Assembly: GCA_905181835.1 (NCBI GenBank)
Contig: CAJIZF010000004.1
Location: forward strand, 558,001-622,000
Source of the DNA: an uncultured Flavobacteriaceae bacterium
GTDB taxonomy: Bacteria; Bacteroidota; Bacteroidia; Flavobacteriales; Flavobacteriaceae
Reading direction: 5' to 3'
Length of the DNA: 64,000 nucleotides
A program made the position numbers and the translations under genes. Within the stretch, counting starts at the first letter, position 1. Each line of letters begins with the position of its first letter. This document shows positions 18,712 through 27,077 of this stretch, one piece after another. The notes under the pieces are model-generated. The model was not told the origin of the DNA. It did not search any database and saw only the letters and a program-made list of their open reading frames with translations.

Positions 18712-20181
18712 ATGTTTAAATATTTTTTAGGGCAAAGTCCACGATGGTTCAAGATGACCATGATAATTTTTATGATTTTTAATGTTATCTCATTTTATAT
18801 TTTGGGGCCCACCATAACCGCTTGGATATTTATTGCAGAGTTTATTTTTACATTGGCTATGGCATTAAAATGTTATCCTTTACAATCGGGAGGGATTTTA
18901 GCTATAGAGGCTTTATTTTTAAAATTAACGACTCCCGAAAATGCATACCACGAGGTTGACCAAAATTTAGAAGTAATTCTTCTACTGGTTTTTATGGTTG
19001 CTGGGATTTATTTTATGAAGCCTTTATTGATGTACATTTTTAGTAAAGTATTTACAAAAATCAAGTCAAAATTAATATTATCACTTTTATTTGTTTTTTT
19101 ATCTGCAGTGTTGTCAGCTTTTTTAGATGCATTGACAGTAACCGCCGTATTAATTAGTGTAACAATTGGATTCTACGGAGTTTATCATAAAATTCATTCA
19201 GGTGAGCAAGATTATAATGAGAGTGGAGTAAAAGATAAATCTGAATTAAGTGGTGAAACATTAGAGGAGTTCAGAAGTTTTCTGCGAAGTTTAATCATGC
19301 ACGGTCTTGTTGGTACTGCTCTTGGCGGTGTTTGCACCCTAGTTGGAGAACCTCAAAATCTATTAATTGGAGAACGAATGGGATGGGATTTTATTGAATT
19401 TTTCCTACGTATGGCGCCTATTACAATTCCTGTTTTATTTGCGGGATTAATCACTACTGTAGTTCTAGAGACAACAGGTATATTCGGATTCGGACAAAAG
19501 TTACCTGAGGTAGCGAGAACCATCATAGAACATTACACCGAAGAAGAGGATTTAAAACGAACCCATAAAGAAAAATGGGGAATTAAGGTCCAGGCCGTTT
19601 CCGCAATATTATTAATTATTGGTTTGGCGATGCATATAGCTCCAGTTGGATTTATTGGTTTAGCGCTTATTGTTGTTCAAACAGCATTCATGGGTATAAC
19701 TGAAGAACATCAATTAGGAAGAGCATTCGAAGAAGCGCTCCCTTTTACAGGCTTATTAGTAGTGTTTTTTGTAATAGTTGCGATGATTCATGATCAACAT
19801 TTATTTAAGCCAATCATTGATTGGGCACTAACTTTAGATCCTTCTCAGCAACCGAGTATGTTTTATTTAGCAAATGGAATTCTCTCAATGATAAGCGATA
19901 ATGTGTTTGTTGCAACTGTTTATATTGGAGAAATAAAAACAGCTTATGATGCCGGTGCTATCGGACTTGAGCAATTTGAAAAATTAGCTATTGCGATTAA
20001 TACGGGTACCAATTTGCCGTCTGTCGCAACACCTAATGGTCAGGCAGCATTTTTGTTTTTACTAACATCTTCTTTGGCTCCATTAATTAATTTAGATTAT
20101 ATCAAAATGGTGAAGATGGCTTTTCCATATACTATTGTCCTTGGAATCACAGGACTCTTAGGGATAATTTATTTTCTATAA
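18712..20181 (+). CDS. nhaB: Na+/H+ antiporter NhaB
   Basis: 489 residues with about twelve hydrophobic segments. The stretch FLSAVLSAFLDALTVTAVLI and the block GTALGGVCTLVGEPQNLLIG are close to the conserved core of NhaB exchangers, including the acidic residue in the SAFLDALTVTAV helix. Later segments (MISDNVFVATVYIGEI; NTGTNLPSVATPNGQAAF) also fit. Exports sodium in exchange for protons, in keeping with a marine or saline lifestyle. Stands alone between anmK and folC. Confidence 0.92.
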   Translation: MFKYFLGQSPRWFKMTMIIFMIFNVISFYILGPTITAWIFIAEFIFTLAMALKCYPLQSGGILAIEALFLKLTTPENAYHEVDQNLEVILLLVFMVAGIYFMKPLLMYIFSKVFTKIKSKLILSLLFVFLSAVLSAFLDALTVTAVLISVTIGFYGVYHKIHSGEQDYNESGVKDKSELSGETLEEFRSFLRSLIMHGLVGTALGGVCTLVGEPQNLLIGERMGWDFIEFFLRMAPITIPVLFAGLITTVVLETTGIFGFGQKLPEVARTIIEHYTEEEDLKRTHKEKWGIKVQAVSAILLIIGLAMHIAPVGFIGLALIVVQTAFMGITEEHQLGRAFEEALPFTGLLVVFFVIVAMIHDQHLFKPIIDWALTLDPSQQPSMFYLANGILSMISDNVFVATVYIGEIKTAYDAGAIGLEQFEKLAIAINTGTNLPSVATPNGQAAFLFLLTSSLAPLINLDYIKMVKMAFPYTIVLGITGLLGIIYFL

Positions 20182-20273
20182 TCATGGATTTAAATCAATA
20201 AAATTTTGTTGTTAACATAAAAAAACAATTTATAACATAAAATATTCGTTGTTAAATAAAAACCATTTTATAT

Positions 20274-20399
20274 ATGTTGCCCATACTTATTCAAAATGAT
20301 TCTGGAAGAATTTATTTAAATGGAATTTCTGCAGGTATTTATTATATAAATATTTATCCAGATACTGATCAAACCACAAAAAAATTAGTAGTTAACTAA
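20274..20399 (+). pseudogene. Orphan T9SS type A sorting-domain remnant
   Basis: A 41-codon frame from ATG 20274 ends ...RIYLNGISAGIYYINIYP, then a short stretch and KKLVVN stop. The pattern G(I/M)Y(Y/F)(I/V) ... K(K/I)(L/I)(V/I)xN is the tail of a Por secretion system sorting domain, but there is no cargo domain in front; upstream is only AT-rich spacer after nhaB. It looks like the 3' end of a deleted secreted-protein gene. Its stop codon is in the same frame as, and directly before, the folC reading frame. Confidence 0.6.
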
Positions 20400-20402
20400 A
20401 AA

Positions 20403-21624
20403 ATTATTAATTATACTGAAACCATATCTTGGCTTTACAGTCAGTTGCCAATCTATCAAAGCATAGGAGCTTCTGCCTATAAAGCTGATTTATCCAACAC
20501 TATTAAGCTAGTTAATTATTTGGGGAATCCTCAAGATGATTTTAAATCTATACATGTAGCGGGAACAAATGGAAAAGGTTCTACCAGTCACATGATGGCA
20601 TCTGTTTTTCAAGAAGCAGGCTACAAAGTAGGGCTTTACACATCTCCTCACTTAAAAGATTTTAGAGAGCGTATCAAAATTAATGGAGAATTAATAGCTG
20701 AAGAAAACGTTGTTCATTTTATAAAAAGACACCAATCTTTTTTTTTACAAAATCAATTGTCATTTTTCGAAATGACTGTTGGGATGGCTTTTGATTTTTT
20801 TAAAAATGAAAAAGTAGATATTGCTATCATTGAAGTTGGATTAGGAGGCAGACTAGATAGTACTAATGTTATAAAACCCGAAATTGCTGTGATTACAAAT
20901 ATTGGACTGGATCATACTAGATTTTTAGGAGAAACCGTAACGAGAGATTGCGCACGAAAAGGCAGGAGTTATCAAAACGGGTACTCCTGTTGTTATTGGT
21001 GAATATACAGAAGAAACAAAAGCTATTTTTTTAAGTAAATCAAAACAGACAAACAGTCCAATACTTTTCACAGAGGATATATCAACGCCAAAATTTGAAC
21101 TAGATTTATTAGGAGACTATCAATTAAAAAATAGTCAAACCGCTTATAACGCTTTAAGTGTTTTAAAAAAAATGGGATGGAAACTTTCCAAAGAAACAAT
21201 TCAAGCAGGTTTAAAAAAGGTTATTGACAATACAGGGCTAGCAGGAAGATGGCAAATCCTAAACCATAGTCCAAAGGTAATTTGTGATACTGCTCATAAT
21301 AGGGAAGGCTTGACCTTTGTAATGAAACAATTAAATATGGTAAATTGTCATCAACTTCATATTATTTTGGGCGTCGTAGATGATAAAAATTTAGATACTA
21401 TTTTGCCCTTATTTCCAAAAAATGCCACCTATTATTTTTGCAAGCCTAATGTTGTTCGAGGTCTAGACGAAGAGAAACTACAACAAAAAGCATCGCAATA
21501 TTCTCTTGTAGGTCAAACATACTCTTCGGTTAATGAGGCTTATAAAAAATCACTTACAGCTGCCGCTAAAAATGACTTGATATTTGTAGGAGGGAGTACC
21601 TTTGTAGTCGCAGAAGTTTTGTAA
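20403..21624 (+). pseudogene. folC: Folylpolyglutamate synthase / dihydrofolate synthase, one-base frameshift
   Basis: Adds glutamates to folate, and in many bacteria also makes dihydrofolate. The first frame gives SWLYSQLPIYQSIGASAYKADL, the P-loop HVAGTNGKGSTSHMMASV, LYTSPHLKDFRERI and VGLGGRLDSTNV. Near 20940-20946 one extra base shifts the frame to a premature stop at 21002. Dropping it restores IAHEKAGVIKTGTPVVIGEY and reading continues to 21624, with ICDTAHNREGL (second conserved region) and VGGSTFVVAEVL at the end; corrected length 407 codons. Start is uncertain: the conserved N-terminus requires beginning at ATT 20403 or 20406, because the next standard codon (TTG 20445) would remove ten conserved residues. 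The gene is normally essential, so a sequence error is likely. Confidence 0.88.
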
Positions 21625-21640
21625 TTTTTTTATATAATTG

Positions 21641-21671
21641 TTTGTGTTAACTAAAAACTACCTTATATTTG
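21641..21671 (+). promoter_or_regulatory. Promoter of tRNA-Val
   Basis: TTTG (21641-21644), a 19-base spacer and TATATTTG (21664-21671) match both boxes of the Bacteroidetes promoter. It ends 13 bases before the tRNA, as expected for a transcript starting just upstream of the mature end. Confidence 0.75.
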
Positions 21672-21684
21672 CCACCCAATTAAT

Positions 21685-21759
21685 GGGCAATTAGCTCAGC
21701 TGGTTCAGAGCACCTCGTTTACACCGAGGGGGTCGGGGGTTCGAATCCCTCATTGCCCA
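21685..21759 (+). tRNA. tRNA-Val (anticodon TAC)
   Basis: A 75-base cloverleaf: acceptor GGGCAAT pairs with ATTGCCC; D arm GCTC/GAGC; anticodon stem CCTCG/CGAGG around loop TTTACAC with anticodon TAC (valine); T arm GGGGG TTCGAAT CCCTC; discriminator A. The CCA end is not encoded. A single-gene unit with its own promoter and terminator. Confidence 0.97.
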
Positions 21760-21766
21760 CATTAAT

Positions 21767-21794
21767 AACCCCAACACTGCGTTGGGGTTTTTTT
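21767..21794 (+). terminator. Intrinsic terminator of tRNA-Val
   Basis: Stem AACCCCAAC / GTTGGGGTT with a five-base loop followed by a run of T, starting eight bases after the tRNA. Confidence 0.9.
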
Positions 21795-21833
21795 ATTGTT
21801 TGAGTTTTACAATTATTTAAAATATTATTTTAT

Positions 21834-22307
21834 ATGATGGAAATTATGAATAAAAAACATAATTCAGTGGAAAGTTTTTGGAATGATTATTTGAATGTAA
21901 ATCCCTACCATAAAAAAGAAACTCCTCAATCATTTTATTTTTGTGATACTAAAAAAGACGCTGATGAATGTGCCGAACTAGTTGTTAAAGGAATAAAGCA
22001 GGCAACTGCAACATCTTTGTGGTGGTTCAAAAAAAATAATGTTTCGCTTCCTAGAATTGGTGAAAAATATATTGTTACTGATTGGGTTGGAAATCCAAGA
22101 GCAATAATTGAAACTATTAAAGTTCAACAAGTCCCTTTTAATAAAATAACTTCAGAATTTGCAGAAATTGAAGGAGAAGGTGATAAATCTTTAGACTATT
22201 GGAGAAAAGTTCATGAAGCATATTACAAAAGAGAAATGGCTACTCATATTGAAAAGTTTGATAAAAATATGATTATCGTTTGTGAATATTTTAAAAAAAT
22301 ATTTTAA
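21834..22307 (+). CDS. ASCH domain-containing protein
   Basis: 157 residues. The pattern VESFWNDYLN near the N-terminus, KGIKQATATSLWWF in the middle, and GEKYIVTDWVGNPRAIIETI, ending in a compact C-terminus with WRKVHEAYYKRE, fits the ASCH superfamily (a PUA-like fold suggested to bind RNA or nucleotides). Biochemical role not established for this branch. Two further in-frame ATG codons lie at 21837 and 21846; the first is used here but any is possible. Single gene after the tRNA-Val terminator. Confidence 0.8.
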   Translation: MMEIMNKKHNSVESFWNDYLNVNPYHKKETPQSFYFCDTKKDADECAELVVKGIKQATATSLWWFKKNNVSLPRIGEKYIVTDWVGNPRAIIETIKVQQVPFNKITSEFAEIEGEGDKSLDYWRKVHEAYYKREMATHIEKFDKNMIIVCEYFKKIF

Positions 22308-22409
22308 AGAGAAAAAAAGTCTATAAAAAGTTCGAAATAAGAACCTTTAGTCCACATTTAACCTCAATATCCGTTGATTTTTTTATACTTTTATACAAAT
22401 TAAAATTTT

Positions 22410-22622
22410 ATGAAGGAAAATAATGACAATCCGTTAGGACTGGCAAACAAACTTTATACTGTTGAAGAATTTGGTGCTATATTGAGAAATAAATTTGGAG
22501 CAGATAATTATATTTCTAATGTAATGTTAGCAGAAATATTTCTTGCTAAATACCCTGTTTATTCATGTAAAATTAAAAAATCAGAAAATCACATCTCTCA
22601 AAAAAGTTGTGGTTGTTGTTAA
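22410..22622 (+). CDS. Small hypothetical protein ending in CGCC
   Basis: 70 residues, soluble, no signal peptide. Middle part KLYTVEEFGAILRNKFGAD suggests helices; the C-terminus SQKSCGCC has three cysteines in five residues that could bind a metal or form a disulfide. I do not recognise a family. An ATG start, normal codon usage and clear stop favour a real gene, but no operon partner is near (102 bases after the ASCH gene). Confidence 0.6.
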   Translation: MKENNDNPLGLANKLYTVEEFGAILRNKFGADNYISNVMLAEIFLAKYPVYSCKIKKSENHISQKSCGCC

Positions 22623-22672
22623 AACTTTAATCAAAAAATTCAACTGAATACTTTTCAAAATTATTATTATGA

Positions 22673-23080
22673 TTAACTTGTATAGGTAAAAGAAATATTT
22701 TTTTCAACAGTTTCTGATAAAGTATGATGAACAGGGCAATTATAAGCAGCCCTTTCTAAAATAGTTTTGGTTTTAGAATCGTATTCCTTTGGGAAAACTA
22801 TATCAATTTCAATTTTAGCTATTCTTCTAGGATTATTACCCATTGTTTTTTTGACCATTGCTGTAGTACCTTTAATATCCACATTATTTTTCTCAACTGC
22901 AATTGCCATTATGGTCAAGATACAACTTGCTAAAGCAGAACATACCATATCTGTTGGTGAAAATGTTTGCCCTAGTCCATGGTTGTCTTTTGGAGCATCA
23001 GTACTTATTTCAGATCCAGAATCTAAATGAGTAGCAATTGTTCTTAGATTTCCTTGATATTTAATTTCAAATTTGTTCAC
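22673..23080 (-). CDS. OsmC family protein
   Basis: 135 residues, normal for OsmC/Ohr relatives, which reduce organic hydroperoxides or act as related stress proteins. The two redox cysteines are in DMVCSALASCILTIMA (residues about 46-53) and AAYNCPVHHTLSETVE (about 114). The N-terminal beta region LRTIATHLDSGSEISTDAP is typical of the YhfA-like subgroup. Resolving OsmC from Ohr needs a tree. The gene is separated from the next minus-strand gene by a terminator. Confidence 0.9.
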   Translation of the reverse strand: MNKFEIKYQGNLRTIATHLDSGSEISTDAPKDNHGLGQTFSPTDMVCSALASCILTIMAIAVEKNNVDIKGTTAMVKKTMGNNPRRIAKIEIDIVFPKEYDSKTKTILERAAYNCPVHHTLSETVEKNISFTYTS

Positions 23081-23167
23081 TATATAATTTTAAACAAATA
23101 TAACGATATGGTTATTAATTGTTTTAACTAGGTCTCTTAAGTTTAGAGACTTTCGAAATTAGTTAAA

Positions 23168-23202
23168 AAAAAGCAATCCTAATAGGTTTAGGATTGCTTT
23201 TT
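23168..23202 (-). terminator. Intrinsic terminator after the NTF2-like lipoprotein gene
   Basis: Stem AAAAAGCAATCCTAA / TTAGGATTGCTTTTT with a four- to five-base loop. On the minus strand it follows the lipoprotein stop by about 20 bases and ends in a T-run; the symmetric A/T tracts mean it could work both ways. Confidence 0.88.
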
Positions 23203-23221
23203 ATAATATGAACTAATACAT

Positions 23222-23806
23222 TTATTCCATTGTTTTAGCTCTACTGTAAACGTTGATTTTTTTGATTTTTCCATCTACAAATTCCATGTCATGAATGTGG
23301 TGTTCTAAAACCTCATTTCCATCTGCATCGGTATCAGTATAAGTATTACCTGTAGTTAGCCAATGGGTCATTTCACCTTTTTCATTTTTACTATCATTGG
23401 TAATCATCCACTGGACTTCCCATTTTGGATTTGATGTATCGAACCAAGTTTTTAATAATTCAATTTGAGCGTCTGTTCCTTTAAGGGTTCTTCCATCGGG
23501 CAAGAAACCTTCCCATTCCGGATGATTTAGTTCAGCTATCTTTTCTAAATTTTTATCGTTATGAGCTTGAATATAATCTAGCCAAACTTGTTCTGTATTT
23601 AAATCACCCCCAGTGATCAGGCTTACTGAGCGGTCTTCCATATAGGCTGAACCAATAACTGCTGGTGGCGGAGGTGGAGCATTGGGGTCATCGTCATTTA
23701 CTCCTAATTCTACCTTCATCGGTGGCTTTAGATCATCATTTTTTTTTACATCATTACAAGCTGTTAGTACGAATGCAGCGAGTAAAAGTGTCAGTAGTTT
23801 TTTCAT
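23222..23806 (-). CDS. Lipoprotein with NTF2/SnoaL-like domain
   Basis: 194 residues. Signal peptide MKKLLTLLLAAFVLTACND with lipobox cysteine at 17. A Pro-rich linker (DDPNAPPPPPAV) leads to a domain beginning at about 70 (NTEQVWLDYIQAHNDKNLEK) with the alpha-plus-beta pattern of SnoaL/NTF2-like proteins (GFLPDGRTLKGTDAQIELLK, WFDTSNPKWEVQWMI). The family ranges from ketosteroid isomerase-like enzymes to non-catalytic binders, so no reaction can be assigned. Probably a surface or periplasm-facing lipoprotein. Confidence 0.78.
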   Translation of the reverse strand: MKKLLTLLLAAFVLTACNDVKKNDDLKPPMKVELGVNDDDPNAPPPPPAVIGSAYMEDRSVSLITGGDLNTEQVWLDYIQAHNDKNLEKIAELNHPEWEGFLPDGRTLKGTDAQIELLKTWFDTSNPKWEVQWMITNDSKNEKGEMTHWLTTGNTYTDTDADGNEVLEHHIHDMEFVDGKIKKINVYSRAKTME

Positions 23807-23884
23807 TTTAGATTGTTTTTTAATGATTAATGGTTCAATTTACAGAATAATATTATTAATAAAAATATTATAAAAGATTTTAAT

Positions 23885-25160
23885 TTATAAAAAGTTTAAA
23901 ATTCTTTCTAAGGCCATGCCTCTAGAAGCTTTTATTAAAACATGAGCGTTTGAAAAAGAGGTGCTCTCTAGTACAGGTTTTAAGTTCTCAAATGACGGGT
24001 ATTTTTTTATATTGGCCACATTGGTAGTAGTTTTATAAAATGCATTTCCAATTAAATAACATTGTCCATCCAAATATTTTTTTAGATAATCACTTATATA
24101 TTGATGTTCTTCTTCAGAGGTAATACCTAATTCAAACATGTCTCCAAGAAAAACTATTTTATTAGGACTGTTTGACTGAATGAAGTTTTGTAGCGCTGCC
24201 ATCATACTCGTTGGATTTGCATTGTAGGCATCTAAAATGATGGTATTGGTCTCTTTTTTTATTATTTGTGACCTGTTGTTATTTGGTATATAGCTTTCAA
24301 TCGCTTTTTTGATATTCATAGGATCAACTCCAAAGTAAGATCCCATGGTTATGGCAGCAGCTATATTATTAAAATTATAATGATCCTATTAAATGACTTT
24401 GGATTGTCAAACCTTCAAATGATAATAGTAATTCGTCCGAAGAATCAATAAGTTGAGGAGCACAATTTTGTGATTTATCTCCAAATGTAAATTTTTTAAT
24501 GTGTTCAGAATTTTTGTTCTGATTTTTATCGTTGTCATTCACAAACACCGTCTTGTTTGTTGCTCTAAGATATTGGTACAGCTCTGTTTTTGCTTTAATG
24601 ACTCCTTCTAAACTTCCAAAACCCTCTATGTGGGCTTTTCCAAAATTTGTAATATAGCCATAATCAGGTTTTGTTATCGCACACAATAATTCGATCTCTC
24701 CAGGATGATTTGCTCCCATTTCCACAATACCTAATTCGGTACTTTTATTCATATTTAGTAATGTAAGCGGAACTCCAATATGATTATTAAAATTTCCAAT
24801 GGTGGCAACCGTTTTAAACTTTTTTGATAAAACTACATTTACGAGTTCTTTGGTAGTTGTTTTTCCATTACTTCCAGTAAGTGCTATGATAGGAATATTG
24901 AGATAAACTCTGTGAAAGGTGGCTAATTCTTGAAGGGTCTTTAAAACATTAGGAACTAAAATTGAATGGTCATTTATATATTTTTCTTCGTCTATAATAA
25001 CCTTATAGGCTCCTTTGTCAAGAGCAGATTGAGCAAATTCATTTCCATTAAAATGAGCTCCTTTTAGAGCAAAAAATATAGAATCATTTGTAATGTTTCT
25101 CGTATCAGTGCTAATTCTAGAAGACCTTAAAAAATGATGATGGATTTCTTCAATTTTCAT
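23885..25160 (-). pseudogene. murF: UDP-N-acetylmuramoyl-tripeptide-D-Ala-D-Ala ligase MurF, one-base frameshift
   Basis: Adds D-Ala-D-Ala to the UDP-MurNAc-tripeptide in peptidoglycan synthesis. First frame from ATG 25160 holds SSRISTDTRNI, the ATP-binding loop ALTGSNGKTTTKELVN, and GIVEMGANHPGEIELL. At about 24378-24383 an extra base turns SHLIGSYNFNNIAAAIT into a stop (24375). Dropping it joins the second frame MGSYFGVDPMNIKKAIESY ... ILDAYNANPTSMMAAL, to 23885, for exactly 425 codons. MurF is essential, so an error in the sequence is likely. It follows gldJ's terminator on the other side, so it has its own transcription unit start region at 25160-25176. Confidence 0.9.
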
Positions 25161-25176
25161 ATAAATAAAGGTACAA

Positions 25177-25209
25177 AAAAAACCTCTTCGTTTATTGAAG
25201 AGGTTTTTT
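25177..25209 (-). terminator. Intrinsic terminator between gldJ and murF
   Basis: Stem AAAAAACCTCTTC / GAAGAGGTTTTTT with a seven-base loop, directly after the gldJ stop (minus strand). The T-run follows in the minus direction. Confidence 0.9.
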
Positions 25210-25224
25210 CTTATTAAGTTTTAA

Positions 25225-26873
25225 CTAGTTTCTTGGTCTTTTTCCTTCTTTGGATTTTGATCCAAGTCTTGACATAGCACATCTAAAACCTATATAATCA
25301 GTTGCCATATCTTCTGGGAAATACCTTCGCTGGGCAGGATCTAACCAGTAATCTCTATCCCTCCAAGAGCCTCCTTTATACACACGTGATTCATCACTAA
25401 TTAATGAAGTCCTAGTAGTAGTTTCATCATATTGACGTTCTGATCTATTATGAATTGGAGAATTATACATTACTTTGTTTTCATCTTCATCTTCATCATC
25501 GCTAAATTTTCAAAGTATCTGGTAGATTTTTTATCACCATCACGATAATTCCGATTGTCACTTTTTGAGAAATTTGTTCTTAAATAAGTCTCATTATCAT
25601 CTACTGGAATTTGATAAATTTCACCTGGTAAATTTCTGGCGATAAGTTTTCCATTATTTAAAGTATCATAAACAATAGAATCTGCAGTCACAATTTTTAC
25701 TCTTCCATCGTTCCCGATAAAATCTTTTGTGTATTGATTTCCACGGAAATAATTGAAATCACTAAATTCATCATCAACTATTGGCCTGTATACATCAGCC
25801 ACCCATTCTGCAACATTTCCAGCCATATCGTATAATCCATAACCATTCGGGTCATACGATTTTACTTCAGCAGTAATATCTGCTCCATCGTCACTCCAAC
25901 CTGCAATTCCCCCGTAATCACCATCACCTTGTTTGAAATTTGCTAATTGATCTCCTTTAGATTTTCTTTTTCCTGAACGCGTATATTGACCTTCCCAAGG
26001 ATATTTCTTTCTACCCCTATAAACGTTATAATTTCTTATGCCAACGAGCCCAAGTGCTGCATACTCCCATTCTGCTTCTGTGGGTAGTCTGTAATCGGGT
26101 AACAAAATACCATCTTTCCTTTGAACATAAATATTGATACTATCTTTGTTTCTTTTTATTCTTGCTTGAGTTGATTTTGATTGACGTGTTATAGAATCGT
26201 TACCTCCATAACTTAGGGTAGGTGAGTTCAAATAAGTTTGACTATTAAAAGTTTTACCAGCTTCTACACCATACTTTGCATCTCTAGTAATAAAACCTTT
26301 TTCTTCCAATATTTGCTCATTGACACGATCAGTTCTCCAATTACTAAACTCTACAGCCTGTTTCCAACTTACACCAACAACTGGATAATCAGCAAATGCT
26401 GGATGTCTGAGGTAATTATTTGTCATTACTTCAGCATAACCAAGTCTATTTCTCCAAACTAGCGTATCTGGAATGGCTCCATTGTATATATTTTTATAGT
26501 TTTCTTCAGAGGGGGGGAACAATTTTTTTAACCAGTCTAAGTATTCAGAGTACATTAAATTAGTAACTTCAGTCTCATCCATGTAAAAAGATTGAACATG
26601 TTGTTGGTTTGGGGAGTTATTCCAATCGTGCATTGGGTCGTCTTGTACTTTACCCATGGTAAATGTTCCACCTTCAATAAACACCAGACCTGGACCAGTT
26701 TCTTGTTCCTTTGCTTCTGCATTGTATTGGAAGCCTCCTTCTTTGGCATTCATTTTCCATCCGGTAGCTCTTGAGCTATCTTTATAGTTTCTACCTTTGT
26801 TACAACTTACTAATAATAAGGAAGTAACAAATAGAATAAGCAACTTTGGTGCTAAATTGTTTTTAAAGTTCAT
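25225..26873 (-). pseudogene. gldJ: Gliding motility lipoprotein GldJ, one-base frameshift near the C-terminus
   Basis: GldJ is an outer-membrane lipoprotein needed for gliding and for stability of the T9SS/gliding machinery. Lipobox cysteine at residue 24 (LLLVSCNKG). The body has the formylglycine-generating-enzyme/sulfatase-modifying fold (FIEGGTFTMGKVQDDP, DETEVTNLMYSEYLDWL, RLPTEAEWEYAALG, YDMAGNVAEWVADVY). The frame breaks at about 25501-25506, where one missing base turns ...FENLADDEDEDENKVMY into a stop; the rest (NSPIHNRSERQYDETTTR ... FRCAMSRLGSK) lies in the next frame to 25225. Corrected length is 550 codons, normal for GldJ. The lost tail contains the conserved GGSWRDRDYWLDPAQRR end of the fold. 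Divergent from porU. Confidence 0.93.
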
Positions 26874-27052
26874 AGTTTTCAGTTATGAAAAAATTTGGAT
26901 TGCAATATAGTAATTAACGATAATAATTCAATATTATTTCAAATATTAAAACAATATGATTTTTAATTATCAATACTGTTAACGAATATTTTTTTTAAAT
27001 AGTATAAGACAAAAGAGTTTTTCTAATTTTAATTTTTTCGTCATACTAACTT

Positions 27053-27060
27053 TATATTTG
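27053..27060 (+). promoter_or_regulatory. Candidate -7 element for porU
   Basis: TATATTTG matches TAnnTTTG exactly and lies 17 bases before the porU ATG, in the 204-base divergent spacer between gldJ and porU. No clear -33 box. Confidence 0.5.
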
Positions 27061-27077
27061 TTACGTTACTTATAAAT

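Noticed and set aside
18512-18730. 72-codon frame between anmK and nhaB starting MCSTSEEVFF
   Set aside because: It is low-complexity, overlaps the nhaB start, spans a promoter-like element, and has no recognisable family; treated as spacer.
1848-25506. Programmed ribosomal frameshifting as an explanation for the five breaks
   Set aside because: No shared slippery heptamer followed by a structure; both +1 and -1 type shifts occur, in unrelated genes that are not known to frameshift.
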